A DNA stretch of 64,000 bases, taken from assembly GCF_023516595.1 (NCBI RefSeq), contig NZ_JAMGBG010000057.1, positions 1 to 64,000 of the forward strand, given 5' to 3'. The position numbers were made by a program, and so were the translations under genes. Origin of the DNA: Streptomyces neyagawaensis. GTDB lineage: Bacteria; Actinomycetota; Actinomycetes; Streptomycetales; Streptomycetaceae. The notes below the pieces were generated by a model. That model had not been told where the DNA came from, ran no database searches, and was given only the letters and a program-made list of their open reading frames with translations. This document shows positions 24,391-32,361 of the stretch, one piece after another (the stretch's first letter is position 1; each line of letters opens with the position of its first letter).

Positions 24391-25461
24391 GTGACCGAGG
24401 CAGTGTCGCGTCCCACGTTGGAGGCCGTGGCCGCGCGCGCCGGGGTGTCACGGGCCACCGTGTCCCGTGTCGTGAACGGGGGCGACGGCGTCCGTGAGCC
24501 GCTGGTGGAGCGGGTGCGCCGGGCGGTCGAGGAACTCGGCTACGTCCCCAACCAGGCGGCCCGCAGCCTGGTCACCCGGCGTCACGACGCGGTGGCCGTC
24601 GTGATCGCCGAACCGGAGACCCGGGTCTTCGCGGACCCCTTCTTCGCCCTCCAACTGCGCGGGATCAGCAAGGAACTGACGGCCCATGACTCCCAGCTGG
24701 TCCTGCTGCTCACCGAGGGGCCCGAGGACTACGCGCGGGTCGGCCGGTATCTCGCGGGCGGGCATGTCGACGGGGCGCTCGTCTTCTCCCTGCACCTCGA
24801 CGACCCGCTGCCAGGATTGATCCGGGGCGCCGGTGTGCCGACCGTGTTCGGCGGACGGCCCGGCTGGGGCGACGGCTCGCGCGGCGACGGCCCCACCGTC
24901 TACGTCGACAGCGACAACCGGGGCGGAGCACGGGACGCCGTACGGCATCTCGTCGGACTCGGCCGCACCCGGGTCGCCCACATCACCGGCCCCCTCGACC
25001 AGACCTCGGCGGTCGACCGCCTCGACGGCTTCCGCGACGTCATGGTCGACACCGACCCGCGGCTGATCGTGGAGGGCGATTTCACCCCGGCCGGCGGTGA
25101 GCGCGCGATGCGCGTCCTCCTCGACCGCTGCCCCGAGGTGGACGCGGTGTTCGCCGCGAACGACCTGTCGGCCTCCGGCGCCCTGCGGGTCCTGCGGGAG
25201 CGGGGGCGGCGGGTGCCGGAGGACGTGGCCGTGGTCGGCTTCGACGACATGCTGCCGGTGGCGGAGAGCGCCGAACCGCCCCTGACGACGGTCCGTCAGG
25301 ACATAGAGGAGATGGGGCGGTTGATGGCCCGGCTCCTGCTGCGGGGCCTCGACCGACGCGGCCGGGACGAGGACGCGGACCCCGGTCCGGGCAAGGGCCT
25401 GGGCGGCGCGCCGTCCAGCGTCGTCCTCCCGACGACACTGATCCGCCGCGCCTCCGCGTGA
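24391..25461 (+). CDS. LacI-family transcriptional regulator
   Basis: A LacI/GalR regulator of 356 residues. The N-terminal helix-turn-helix reads TLEAVAARAGVSRATVSRVVNG, followed by the hinge helix YVPNQAARSL. A periplasmic-binding-protein-like sensor domain ends with VAVVGFDDMLPVAESAEPPLTTVRQDIEEMG, split over the usual C-terminal signature. The GTG at 24391 has GAGGAG 8 bases upstream; the open frame before it crosses another gene. It has its own operator upstream, and matching boxes precede the GH64 glucanase gene, so it likely represses glucan utilisation until an oligosaccharide inducer appears. Confidence 0.9.
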   Translation: MTEAVSRPTLEAVAARAGVSRATVSRVVNGGDGVREPLVERVRRAVEELGYVPNQAARSLVTRRHDAVAVVIAEPETRVFADPFFALQLRGISKELTAHDSQLVLLLTEGPEDYARVGRYLAGGHVDGALVFSLHLDDPLPGLIRGAGVPTVFGGRPGWGDGSRGDGPTVYVDSDNRGGARDAVRHLVGLGRTRVAHITGPLDQTSAVDRLDGFRDVMVDTDPRLIVEGDFTPAGGERAMRVLLDRCPEVDAVFAANDLSASGALRVLRERGRRVPEDVAVVGFDDMLPVAESAEPPLTTVRQDIEEMGRLMARLLLRGLDRRGRDEDADPGPGKGLGGAPSSVVLPTTLIRRASA

Positions 25462-25510
25462 GCCGCGGGGCCCAGGACCTGTCTGCCGGACCCCCTCGGG
25501 CCCGCGGCTC
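25460..25510. terminator. bidirectional hairpin between lacI and glucanase genes
   Basis: GAGCCGCGGGGCCC (25460-25473) pairs with GGGCCCGCGGCTC (25498-25510), with one bulged G. It sits between convergent genes and starts at the lacI stop. Confidence 0.6.
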
Positions 25511-25519
25511 GCACGGGGC

Positions 25520-26740
25520 CTACGCGCCCACCGTCACCGTGAACCGTCGTGGGTTGCCGTCGTGCGCCGCGCCGGACACGTCCGGCTGGCCGTCGGGTCG
25601 TACGTCGTCGTACGGGAACGCGTACCCGATGGGCGAGTTGGCGTGGACGACACGCGACCAGTGGTTGGTCACGGTTCCCCGGTAGTAGTCGTTCGCCGTG
25701 GATCCGTTCGGCTGTGTGGGGTGGGTGAGCATGAGCGAGCGGTTGAAGCCGGCGGCGATCCGGGCGAGGAGGGCCTTCTTGGGGTCGGGGTCGCCGGGAT
25801 TGTTGGCGAACGGGCCGTGGTTGCAGGTGAAGATGTCCTTCGAGGTGGGCCTGGTGAACGAATGGCCCCCGGTGAAGGTGAGCCGGTCGCCGGCGACCCG
25901 GCCGGTGAGCACGCCCCGGCCGCCCTGGAGGTCGATCCGCAGGTCGGTCGAACGGTACTTGTCCCACACCTGGTTGATGTACGCGTCCCAGTAGGAGCGG
26001 AACGGCATCTGGTCCGGCCGGTCGAAGTACGGCGCCATCAGATTCTGCGGGGAGATGACTCGCAGGACCCTGCCGTCGCCGCCCCGGATGACGAGCCGGT
26101 CCCACGGCTGGCCGTCCCTCGCGGCCTGGGCCACCAGGTCCGCGGCGATCCGGTCCACGGCGCCGCTCGGCAACGGTGCCACGGTGTGCGTGGCGTCGCC
26201 CTCCAGGGTCAGGCCGATGGGGAGGGCCGTCACCAGGTCGACGTAGCTGATGTTGGCGAACAGTTGGGTGGTGTCGAACGTGAACTCGCAGAACGACCAC
26301 GTCCGGCCGAAGTTGGGGTCGGCGGGGGTGGCGAACGCCGGCTCGACCAGCGCCGGGCCGGGGTTGAGGAAGAAGTCCAGGGTGTTGTCGCGCACGAAGT
26401 AGACGCGGGCGCCGAACATCTGGGGGAGTGTCAGCACGACGGGCGCGGAGCCGGCGGGGCCGAGCGGGATGGCGCAGTCCACCGGCAGCGGCGTCTGCGG
26501 CGCCGACGGCGAGGTCGGCCGGTAGACGCTGCCGTTGGCCCGCAGCAGCACCCAGGCGCCGGTCGCCTGTTCGTGCCCGGTGACGTACGCCCGGACCGTG
26601 CCCGGCAACGAGGCGTTGCGCAGCGCCAGTTGGCAGGTGGCGGGAGCGGCGGCCCGGGCGGGAGAGCTGAGAGCGCTCCCGAGCACGGTCGCGCCGATCA
26701 CGGTGGCGGTTCCGGCGAGGAACCTACGACGAGAGAGCAT
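25520..26740 (-). CDS. secreted GH64 beta-1,3-glucanase
   Basis: A 406-residue secreted protein with a Tat-type signal (LSRRRFLAGTATVIGATVLG, ASPARA-like cleavage). The mature part matches glycoside hydrolase family 64 (laminaripentaose-producing beta-1,3-glucanase). It has the thaumatin-like N-terminal half (FFLNPGPALVEPAF, TWSFCEFTFDTTQLFANISYVD) and the catalytic half containing YWDAYINQVWDKY and CNHGPF. There is no attached carbohydrate-binding module. The ATG at 26740 follows AGGAGG; the longer frame lacks support. LacI-type boxes lie in the promoter and near codon 20-24. It would degrade fungal or plant beta-1,3-glucan outside the cell. Confidence 0.85.
   Translation of the reverse strand: MLSRRRFLAGTATVIGATVLGSALSSPARAAAPATCQLALRNASLPGTVRAYVTGHEQATGAWVLLRANGSVYRPTSPSAPQTPLPVDCAIPLGPAGSAPVVLTLPQMFGARVYFVRDNTLDFFLNPGPALVEPAFATPADPNFGRTWSFCEFTFDTTQLFANISYVDLVTALPIGLTLEGDATHTVAPLPSGAVDRIAADLVAQAARDGQPWDRLVIRGGDGRVLRVISPQNLMAPYFDRPDQMPFRSYWDAYINQVWDKYRSTDLRIDLQGGRGVLTGRVAGDRLTFTGGHSFTRPTSKDIFTCNHGPFANNPGDPDPKKALLARIAAGFNRSLMLTHPTQPNGSTANDYYRGTVTNHWSRVVHANSPIGYAFPYDDVRPDGQPDVSGAAHDGNPRRFTVTVGA
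26668..26681. promoter_or_regulatory. LacI-type operator box 3 (inside glucanase gene)
   Basis: TGAGAGCGCTCCCG, an exact 14-base copy (reverse orientation) of box 1, lies in the signal-peptide codons of the glucanase gene. A roadblock or looping site is possible. Confidence 0.6.
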
Positions 26741-26843
26741 GGTGGGGCCTCCTGGGAGTGGGGAGTGGAGGCACAGGGGGTGGGGCCCCTGCTGTGGTGC
26801 CCCCACTGTTCCCAGGGGAGGTTGAGCCGTCAAGACTTATGAC

Positions 26844-26857
26844 TGAGAGCGCTCCCA
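26844..26857. promoter_or_regulatory. LacI-type operator box 2 (glucanase promoter)
   Basis: TGAGAGCGCTCCCA lies about 104 bases upstream of the glucanase start. It differs by one base from boxes 1 and 3. Confidence 0.75.
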
Positions 26858-26933
26858 GAACTTTTCGGTGTTCGAGACTTGACGGCTGATGGGACGGTTC
26901 TCAGGTGCCTGGACTCGCCCCGCTCAGCGGATC

Positions 26934-26981
26934 CCGCCACCGGCCCGACCCGCCACCGGCCCGACCCGCCACCGGCCCGAC
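26934..26981. repeat. 16-bp tandem repeat, three copies
   Basis: Unit CCGCCACCGGCCCGAC is repeated exactly three times, with a fourth degenerate copy after it. It lies in the intergenic region between the VOC gene end and the glucanase promoter. Confidence 0.9.
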
Positions 26982-27017
26982 CCGGCACCGGCGGACCGCT
27001 GCCGGTCTCCCGCGCTC

Positions 27018-27809
27018 TCAGCCCTGCGGCGGCGCGCTCTTGATCACCGCGAAGCGGGCACCGTACGGGTCGGTCAGCTTGGCGATGCGGCCCACACCCG
27101 CCAGGTCCGTCGCGGGCATACGGACGCCGCCGCCGCGCTCCTGTGCCCTGCGCACCGTCTCGTCCGTGTCCGTGACCTCGAAGTACGGCAGCCAGTAGGG
27201 CCCGGACTCCGCCTCGGTGGGGTCCGCGTCCAGCGGGACGATGCCGCCGAACATGTCCCTCTCCTCCTTGCCGGCCGGGTTCACACAGGTGTAGCTGCCG
27301 CCCGCGAAGTCCATCGACGAGGTCTCCCAGCCGAACACCGCGTTGTAGAACCCCGCCGCGGCCGGCAGGTCGGGGGTGTACAGCTCCACCCAGCACAGCG
27401 AACCGGGCTCCATGACGACGTCGAGGCCCGTGGTGCGACGGGGCTGCCAGATACCGAAGGGGACGCCCGCCCGGTCGGCGAGGATGGCCATCCGGCCCTC
27501 CTCCGCCACATCCATGGGTGGCATCAGCACCGAGCCGTGCGCCCGCTCGGTGGCCTCGGCCGTGGTGTCCGCGTCCGGCGACTGGAAGTAGACGTTCCAC
27601 GACGGCGGGCCCTGCTCCGGGGGATTCTGCATCCCGGCAGCGGCCGTGCGGCCGTCGAGCTGGAAGAAGCCGTAGCCGCCCATCTCGGGGCCGGCCGACC
27701 GGAAGTCCCAGCCGAAGAGATGGGCGTAGAACGCACTGGCTCCCTCGATGTCGGGGGTGCCGAGGTCGATCCAGTTCGGGGCGCCGGTGACAAAACGGGT
27801 GGTGAGCAT
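27018..27809 (-). CDS. two-domain VOC-family protein
   Basis: A 263-residue protein with two tandem glyoxalase-fold domains, each opening with a parallel motif: APNWIDLGTPDIEGASAFYAHLFGWDF at residue ~10 and LCWVELYTPDLPAAAGFYNAVFGWET at ~140, each in its own half. This is the common actinobacterial VOC protein of the hydroxylase/27-kDa-antigen type, with no known reaction. Nothing in the neighbourhood points to a substrate. Confidence 0.8.
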   Translation of the reverse strand: MLTTRFVTGAPNWIDLGTPDIEGASAFYAHLFGWDFRSAGPEMGGYGFFQLDGRTAAAGMQNPPEQGPPSWNVYFQSPDADTTAEATERAHGSVLMPPMDVAEEGRMAILADRAGVPFGIWQPRRTTGLDVVMEPGSLCWVELYTPDLPAAAGFYNAVFGWETSSMDFAGGSYTCVNPAGKEERDMFGGIVPLDADPTEAESGPYWLPYFEVTDTDETVRRAQERGGGVRMPATDLAGVGRIAKLTDPYGARFAVIKSAPPQG

Positions 27810-28275
27810 CCTGGCCCTCCTCCGAGGGGTCCGTGAGGGGTCCCACTGCCTTTTCTGTCGAGTCTCGCACCGCCCGCTGACAATCGCCGGGGAGCCACGG
27901 CCGGGGCTCGGCCGTCGGAGGGGTCACCGAGGACAGGTCCGCCGCGGCGGGAGTGGGCATTCCGCGCCGCCCAGATGCGATGGCCGGGGAGCCGGGAGCC
28001 GGGAGCCGGGAGCCGGGGGCCGGGGGCCGGGAAGCCGGGAAGGCGGGCGGTCGGGCGGCCGGGGGCCGGGAAGGCGGCGGCTGGGGGCCGGGAAGCCGGG
28101 AAGGTAGGCAGCCGGGAGGCCGGGGCCACGCAGCCGGGCGGTCCCGCAGGCGCCCGCACGCCTCCGCGCGCCGCCGTGCGCGGGGGTGCCCTCCGGAGCG
28201 ACCATCAAGGGTCCGGGCCGCCGTGTTGATGCGGCGTTGATCGAACGTTTTTCGTCGACCGGCACGATCCTCTCC
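27810..28275. other. 466-bp intergenic region with G-rich imperfect repeats
   Basis: No gene is evident. The left part holds the promoter of the minus-strand VOC gene. From about 27985 to 28130 the sequence is a low-complexity run of imperfect GCCGGGA/CCGGGAG units. The right part, 28200-28275, is more mixed (GTTGATC, TTTTTCG) and is probably the promoter and leader of the WhiB-like gene. Confidence 0.7.
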
Positions 28276-28524
28276 ATGCACATCGACACGATCACCCCGG
28301 TCGACATCGCCTGGCAGGAGCGGGCGCTGTGCGCGCAGACGGGGGCCGACTTCTTCTTTCCCGACCCCGGCAGCTCGGTGCGGGAAGCCAAGCGCATCTG
28401 CGGCATGTGCGAGATGCGCACCGCCTGCCTCGACTACGCCCTGGCCAACGACGAGCGCTTCGGCGTCTGGGGCGGCCTGTCCGAGAAGGAGAGACTGCAC
28501 CTGCGGCGTGCCGGACGCGGCTGA
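28276..28524 (+). CDS. WhiB-like (Wbl) iron-sulfur regulator
   Basis: An 82-residue WhiB-like protein. Four cysteines are arranged as one in ERALCAQ followed by C-x2-C-x5-C in CGMCEMRTAC, the [4Fe-4S] ligands. The G-[VI]-W-G-G turn (GVWGGLSEKER) and a short basic tail follow. Such proteins bind sigma factors or DNA and control development, antibiotic production or stress responses. I cannot assign it to a named paralogue. The start is an ATG with a weak ribosome site. A long hairpin spans its stop codon. Confidence 0.9.
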   Translation: MHIDTITPVDIAWQERALCAQTGADFFFPDPGSSVREAKRICGMCEMRTACLDYALANDERFGVWGGLSEKERLHLRRAGRG

Positions 28525-28565
28525 CGCCGGGTGACGGGTCTCCGTCCACCCGGCGTCAGCCGCGT
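28515..28565. terminator. 19-bp perfect stem hairpin at wbl/desaturase junction
   Basis: ACGCGGCTGACGCCGGGTG (28515-28533) is perfectly complementary to 28547-28565, with a 13-base loop. It includes the wbl stop codon and ends 12 bases before the convergent desaturase stop, so it should terminate both genes. Confidence 0.8.
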
Positions 28566-28577
28566 CCCGCGCGGGGG

Positions 28578-29555
28578 TCACGCCTTCCCGCGCGCCACCA
28601 TCCGGGCCTTGCGGGCCGCGAGCTTCTCGTCGAACTTGCGGGCCTCCGCGTCGAGGCCGCCCAGGTAGAGGCCGAGTTCCTCCTGGGCCTTCATGCCCTC
28701 GGGGCCGAGGCCGTCGATCTCCATGATCTTCAGGAAGCGGATGACGGGCGCGAGGACGTCGTCGTGGTGGATGCGCAGGTTGTAGACCTCGCCGATGGCC
28801 ATCTGCGCGGCGGCGCGCTCGAAGCCGGGCATGCCGTGGCCGGGCATGCGGAAGTTGACGACGACATCGCGGACGGCCTGCATGGTGAGGTCGGGCGCGA
28901 ACTCGAACGCGGCCTTCAGCAGGTTCCGGTAGAAGATCATGTGGAGGTTCTCGTCGGTCGCGATGCGAGCCAGCATGCGGTCGCAGACCGGGTCACCGGA
29001 GTGGTGGCCGGTGTTGCGGTGCGAGACGCGGGTGGCCAGCTCCTGGAAGGCGACGTACGCGACCGTGTGGAGCATCGAGTGCCGGTTGTCCGACTCGAAG
29101 CCCTCGCCCATGTGGGACATGCGGAACTCTTCGAGCTTGTCCGGGTCCACCGCGCGTGAGGCGAGCAGGTAGTCGCGCATCACGATGCCGTGCCGGCCCT
29201 CCTCGGCGGTCCAGCGGTGCACCCAGGTGCCCCAGGCGCCGTCACGGCCGAAGAGCGTGGCGATCTCGTGGTGGTAGCTGGGCAGGTTGTCCTCGGTCAG
29301 CAGGTTCACCACGAGGGCGATCCGGCCGATCTCGCTGACCTTCGACTGCTCCTTCTCCCAAGGCTCGCCGTCCTCGAAGAGGCCGGGGAAGTTACGGGCG
29401 TCGCTCCACGGCACGTACTCGTGCGGCATCCAGTCCTTGGCGACCTTCAGATGCCGGTTGAGCTCCTTCTCGACGACTTCCTCCAGCGCGTACAGCAGCC
29501 GCGCGTCGGTCCAGTCGGAGGACGGGCTGCCGAGAAGAGGGGAAGTGAGCGACAC
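28578..29555 (-). CDS. acyl-ACP desaturase (ferritin-like diiron)
   Basis: A soluble acyl-ACP desaturase of about 325 residues that introduces a double bond into an acyl chain. The diiron ligands are in the paired helices: TAEEGRHGIVMRDYL (E-E-x-R-H) and ATDENLHMIFYRN (D-E-N-x-H), with HHEIATLF and LATRVSHRNTG between. The GTG at 29555 follows GGAG by about 7 bases; the in-frame ATG at 29591 would add an unlikely segment. Upstream are three tandem operator boxes, so expression is probably set by a TetR-type lipid-responsive regulator encoded elsewhere. Confidence 0.88.
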   Translation of the reverse strand: MSLTSPLLGSPSSDWTDARLLYALEEVVEKELNRHLKVAKDWMPHEYVPWSDARNFPGLFEDGEPWEKEQSKVSEIGRIALVVNLLTEDNLPSYHHEIATLFGRDGAWGTWVHRWTAEEGRHGIVMRDYLLASRAVDPDKLEEFRMSHMGEGFESDNRHSMLHTVAYVAFQELATRVSHRNTGHHSGDPVCDRMLARIATDENLHMIFYRNLLKAAFEFAPDLTMQAVRDVVVNFRMPGHGMPGFERAAAQMAIGEVYNLRIHHDDVLAPVIRFLKIMEIDGLGPEGMKAQEELGLYLGGLDAEARKFDEKLAARKARMVARGKA

Positions 29556-29617
29556 AGAGGCTCCAGGGGGACGACCGGGGGATGAACACATGTGCGGTCA
29601 CGCGCGCGTGGCCGAAC

Positions 29618-29662
29618 CTACGGCATCGTAGGCTACGAATCCGTAGGTTACGAAGACGTAGG
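29618..29662. promoter_or_regulatory. three tandem 15-bp palindromic boxes upstream of desaturase
   Basis: CTACGGCATCGTAGG, CTACGAATCCGTAGG and TTACGAAGACGTAGG follow one another with an exact 15-bp period at 29618, 29633 and 29648. Each is a CTACG-4-CGTAG inverted repeat (the third with one mismatch). They sit 63-107 bases upstream of the start codon, in promoter position. Confidence 0.8.
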
Positions 29663-29726
29663 TTAAGTACGCGGTAAAGACCCCTGATCAGAAACGCCTT
29701 GCACCGGGCGGGGCGGGTATGCCGAA

Positions 29727-29756
29727 CGGCCCCTGGACGCGCAGGTCCAGGGGCCG
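29727..29756 (-). terminator. terminator of dimethylargininase gene
   Basis: A perfect 12-bp stem (CGGCCCCTGGAC / GTCCAGGGGCCG) with a 6-base loop, 22 bases beyond the stop codon at 29779. Confidence 0.8.
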
Positions 29757-29778
29757 AAACGGTGAGGCGGTCACTCGG

Positions 29779-30555
29779 TCAGACGTACAGCTCCCGCAGG
29801 CGCACCGAGAGGCATGTCACACAGCCCTCCAGCTTCTCGAACTCGCTGATGTCGACCAGGACGGGCTCGTAGCCGAGGTCGGCGTACAGCTCCGCGGTCT
29901 TCGGCGCGCTCGCCGCCATCAGCAGCTTGTCGCCGCCGAGCAGCACCACGTGCGCCCCGGCCTCCTCCGGCACCGGCAGGAAGCGCCCGAACAGCGACGG
30001 CGTGTCCATCTTCGGGATGTGCCCGACGACCGTGCCGTCCGGGAGCGCCGTGACCGCCGACTTCAGATGCAGCACCTTGCTCACCGGCACGGACACGACC
30101 CGCGCCCCGAGCGGCTCGAACGCCGCCCGCAGCTGCTGGACCCCGGCCGCGTTGGTACGCCCGCCGCGGCCGACGAAGACGGTGTCGCCGACCTTGAGGA
30201 CGTCGCCGCCCTCCAGCGTGCCCGGGTCCCACACCCAGTTCACCGAGCAGCCGAGCGCGGCCACGGCCTCCTCGGTCCCGGCGGTCTCCTCCCGCCGGGA
30301 CTCGGCACCGGGGCGCGCGATCAGCGCCACGTTCTTGTACATGACCACCGTGTCCTCGACGAACACCGAGTCCGGGCAGTCGTCGGCCGGGTCCACCTCG
30401 ATGGTCTCCCAGCCGTGGGTGCGCAGGGCCTCCCCGTACGCCTCCCACTGCTCGACCGCGAGGTCGACGTCCACCTCCGCGCGTTCGATGTGCGTGACGA
30501 GGCCCTCTGCCAGGCGGGGGCTGGGACGACGGACGAGGGCCTTCTTGCTGGGCAC
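29779..30555 (-). CDS. ddaH: dimethylarginine dimethylaminohydrolase (or arginine-deiminase-family relative)
   Basis: A 258-residue amidinotransferase-fold enzyme. The family converts N-omega-methylated arginines to citrulline plus methylamines. Visible catalytic elements are FVEDT near residue 65, LEGGDVL near 114-120, VGRGGRTN near 128, the catalytic His163 in VLHLKSAVT, and a C-terminal Cys in EGCVTCLSVRL (probably Cys248). Length and motifs fit bacterial DDAH better than arginine deiminase, which is longer. It has its own promoter and a strong terminator. Confidence 0.88.
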   Translation of the reverse strand: MPSKKALVRRPSPRLAEGLVTHIERAEVDVDLAVEQWEAYGEALRTHGWETIEVDPADDCPDSVFVEDTVVMYKNVALIARPGAESRREETAGTEEAVAALGCSVNWVWDPGTLEGGDVLKVGDTVFVGRGGRTNAAGVQQLRAAFEPLGARVVSVPVSKVLHLKSAVTALPDGTVVGHIPKMDTPSLFGRFLPVPEEAGAHVVLLGGDKLLMAASAPKTAELYADLGYEPVLVDISEFEKLEGCVTCLSVRLRELYV

Positions 30556-30729
30556 GTGTGGGACTCCGAATCGAACGAGGGTTTTCCGGCGCCCGTGAAG
30601 CGACGCCGGTCCGCCATCATGCAGCTCCGCCCCACCAGGACAAAACCCCCGGACGCAGGCTGTGCCCCTCCTGAGATACTCGGTGGTAGCCGGGGCCGGG
30701 CGTCCGGTGGCAGGGATCGTCCGCCGGGA

Positions 30730-32361
30730 TCAGCCGGTCGTCGCCAGCTCCTCCGGGGTCGTGGTGCGCAGGCCTCCCTCCTCCAGCAGCAGCCACCGGG
30801 TGATGCCCAGGGACTCCAGGAACGGCAGGTCGTGGCTGGCCACGATCAGCGCTCCCTCGTACGACTCCAGTGCCGTCGTCAGCTGGCGCACGCTCGCCAT
30901 GTCCAGGTTGTTCGTCGGCTCGTCCAGCATCAGCAGCTGCGGGGCGGGCTCGGCGAGCATCAGCGCGGCGAGGGCCGCGCGGAAGCGTTCCCCGCCGGAC
31001 AGCGTCGCCGCCGGCTGGTCGGCGCGGGCACCCCGGAACAGGAAGCGGGCCAGTCGGGCCCGCACCCGGTTGTTGGTGGCGCCCGGCGCGTACCGGGCCA
31101 CGTTCTCGGCGACGGTCAGGTCGTCGTCGAGAACGTCGAGCCGCTGCGGCAGGAACCGCAGCGGAACGTGTGCCCGCACCTCGCCGCCCACCGGCTGCAG
31201 CTCGCCCGCGATGGTGCGCAGCAGCGTGGTCTTGCCCGCGCCGTTGCGCCCGACGAGCGCGATCCGCTCGGGGCCCCGCAGATCGAGGCCGCCGTCCACC
31301 CTGGCCCCGTACCGCAGCCGCAGGTCCAGGGCGGTGAGCACGGTGCGGCCGGGCGGTACGGCCGTGTACGGCAGGTCGACGCGGATCTCGTCGTCGTCCC
31401 TTACGGCCTCCACCGCCTCGTCGAGCCGCTCCTTGGCCTCGGCGAGCTTCTCCTCGTGCATGATGCGGTGCTTGCCGGCGGACTCCTGGGCTGCCCGTTT
31501 CCGGGCCCCCATGACGATCTTCGGCTCGCGTTTCTGCTCGAACATCTTCTGGCCGTACCGCTTGCGCCGGGCCAGCTTCACCTGGGCGTCGACCAGTTCG
31601 CGCTTCTGCTTCTTCAGATCGGCCTCGGCGACCCGCACCATCCGTTCGGCCGCCTCCTGCTCGGTGTTCAGCGCCTCCTCGTAGACGGAGTAGTTGCCGC
31701 CGTACCAGGTGACCTCCCCGGAGCGCAGATCGGCGATCTGGTCGACCAGGTCGAGGAGTTCCCGGTCGTGGCTGACCACGATCATCACCCCGGACCACGC
31801 CGAGACGGCGTCGTACAGCCTGCGGCGGGCGTACAGGTCGAGGTTGTTGGTGGGTTCGTCGAGGAGCAGGACGTCCGGGCGGCGCAGCAGCAGCGCGGCC
31901 AGGCGCAGCAGCACGGACTCGCCGCCCGAGATCTCGCCGATCGTGCGGTCCAGGTCGATGTGACCGAGCCCGAGTTGACCGAGGGTCGCCAGGGCGCGTT
32001 CCTCCACGTCCCAGTCGTCGCCGACCGCCGCGAAGTGCTCCTCGGCCACGTCGCCCGCCTCGATGGCGTGCAGCGCGGCGCGGGTCGCGGCGATGCCGAG
32101 CGCCTCGTCGACGCGCAGCGCGGTGTCGAGCGTGACGTTCTGCGGGAGGTAGCCGATCTCGCCGGCCGCCCGGACCGTGCCGTCGGTGGGGGTCAGTTCC
32201 CCGGCGATCAGCTTCAACAGGGTGGACTTGCCGGACCCGTTGACCCCGACGAGCCCGGTCCGGCCGGGGCCGAACGCGATCTGGAGGTCCTCGAAGACGG
32301 GCGTGCCGTCGGGCCAGGCGAAGGACAGGGAGGTGCAGGTGAGGGAAAGGGGAGTAGACAT
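30730..32361 (-). CDS. ABC-F family ATPase (ribosome protection type)
   Basis: An ABC-F protein of 543 residues: two ATP-binding domains on one chain without membrane segments. Walker A motifs are GVNGSGKST and GRNGAGKTT. Signatures are SGGESVLLRLA and SGGERFRAALA, and the Walker B regions are VLLLDEPTNNLD and LLMLDEPTNNLD. A charged linker (KLARRKRYGQKMFEQKREPK region) joins the domains. Such proteins act on the ribosomal E site in translation or antibiotic resistance. The ATG at 32361 follows GAGG; the longer frame is not supported. A 240-base leader precedes it, which suggests attenuation control. Confidence 0.9.
   Translation of the reverse strand: MSTPLSLTCTSLSFAWPDGTPVFEDLQIAFGPGRTGLVGVNGSGKSTLLKLIAGELTPTDGTVRAAGEIGYLPQNVTLDTALRVDEALGIAATRAALHAIEAGDVAEEHFAAVGDDWDVEERALATLGQLGLGHIDLDRTIGEISGGESVLLRLAALLLRRPDVLLLDEPTNNLDLYARRRLYDAVSAWSGVMIVVSHDRELLDLVDQIADLRSGEVTWYGGNYSVYEEALNTEQEAAERMVRVAEADLKKQKRELVDAQVKLARRKRYGQKMFEQKREPKIVMGARKRAAQESAGKHRIMHEEKLAEAKERLDEAVEAVRDDDEIRVDLPYTAVPPGRTVLTALDLRLRYGARVDGGLDLRGPERIALVGRNGAGKTTLLRTIAGELQPVGGEVRAHVPLRFLPQRLDVLDDDLTVAENVARYAPGATNNRVRARLARFLFRGARADQPAATLSGGERFRAALAALMLAEPAPQLLMLDEPTNNLDMASVRQLTTALESYEGALIVASHDLPFLESLGITRWLLLEEGGLRTTTPEELATTG

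Noticed and set aside
15203..27000. A natural-product biosynthetic gene cluster
   Set aside because: No synthase, ligase or tailoring set typical of such clusters was seen; single oxidases and regulators do not make a cluster.
27960..28240. Apparent ORFs in the G-rich repeat (Gly/Arg/Pro-rich)
   Set aside because: Low-complexity repeats translate openly in several frames; no start site or conservation signal.
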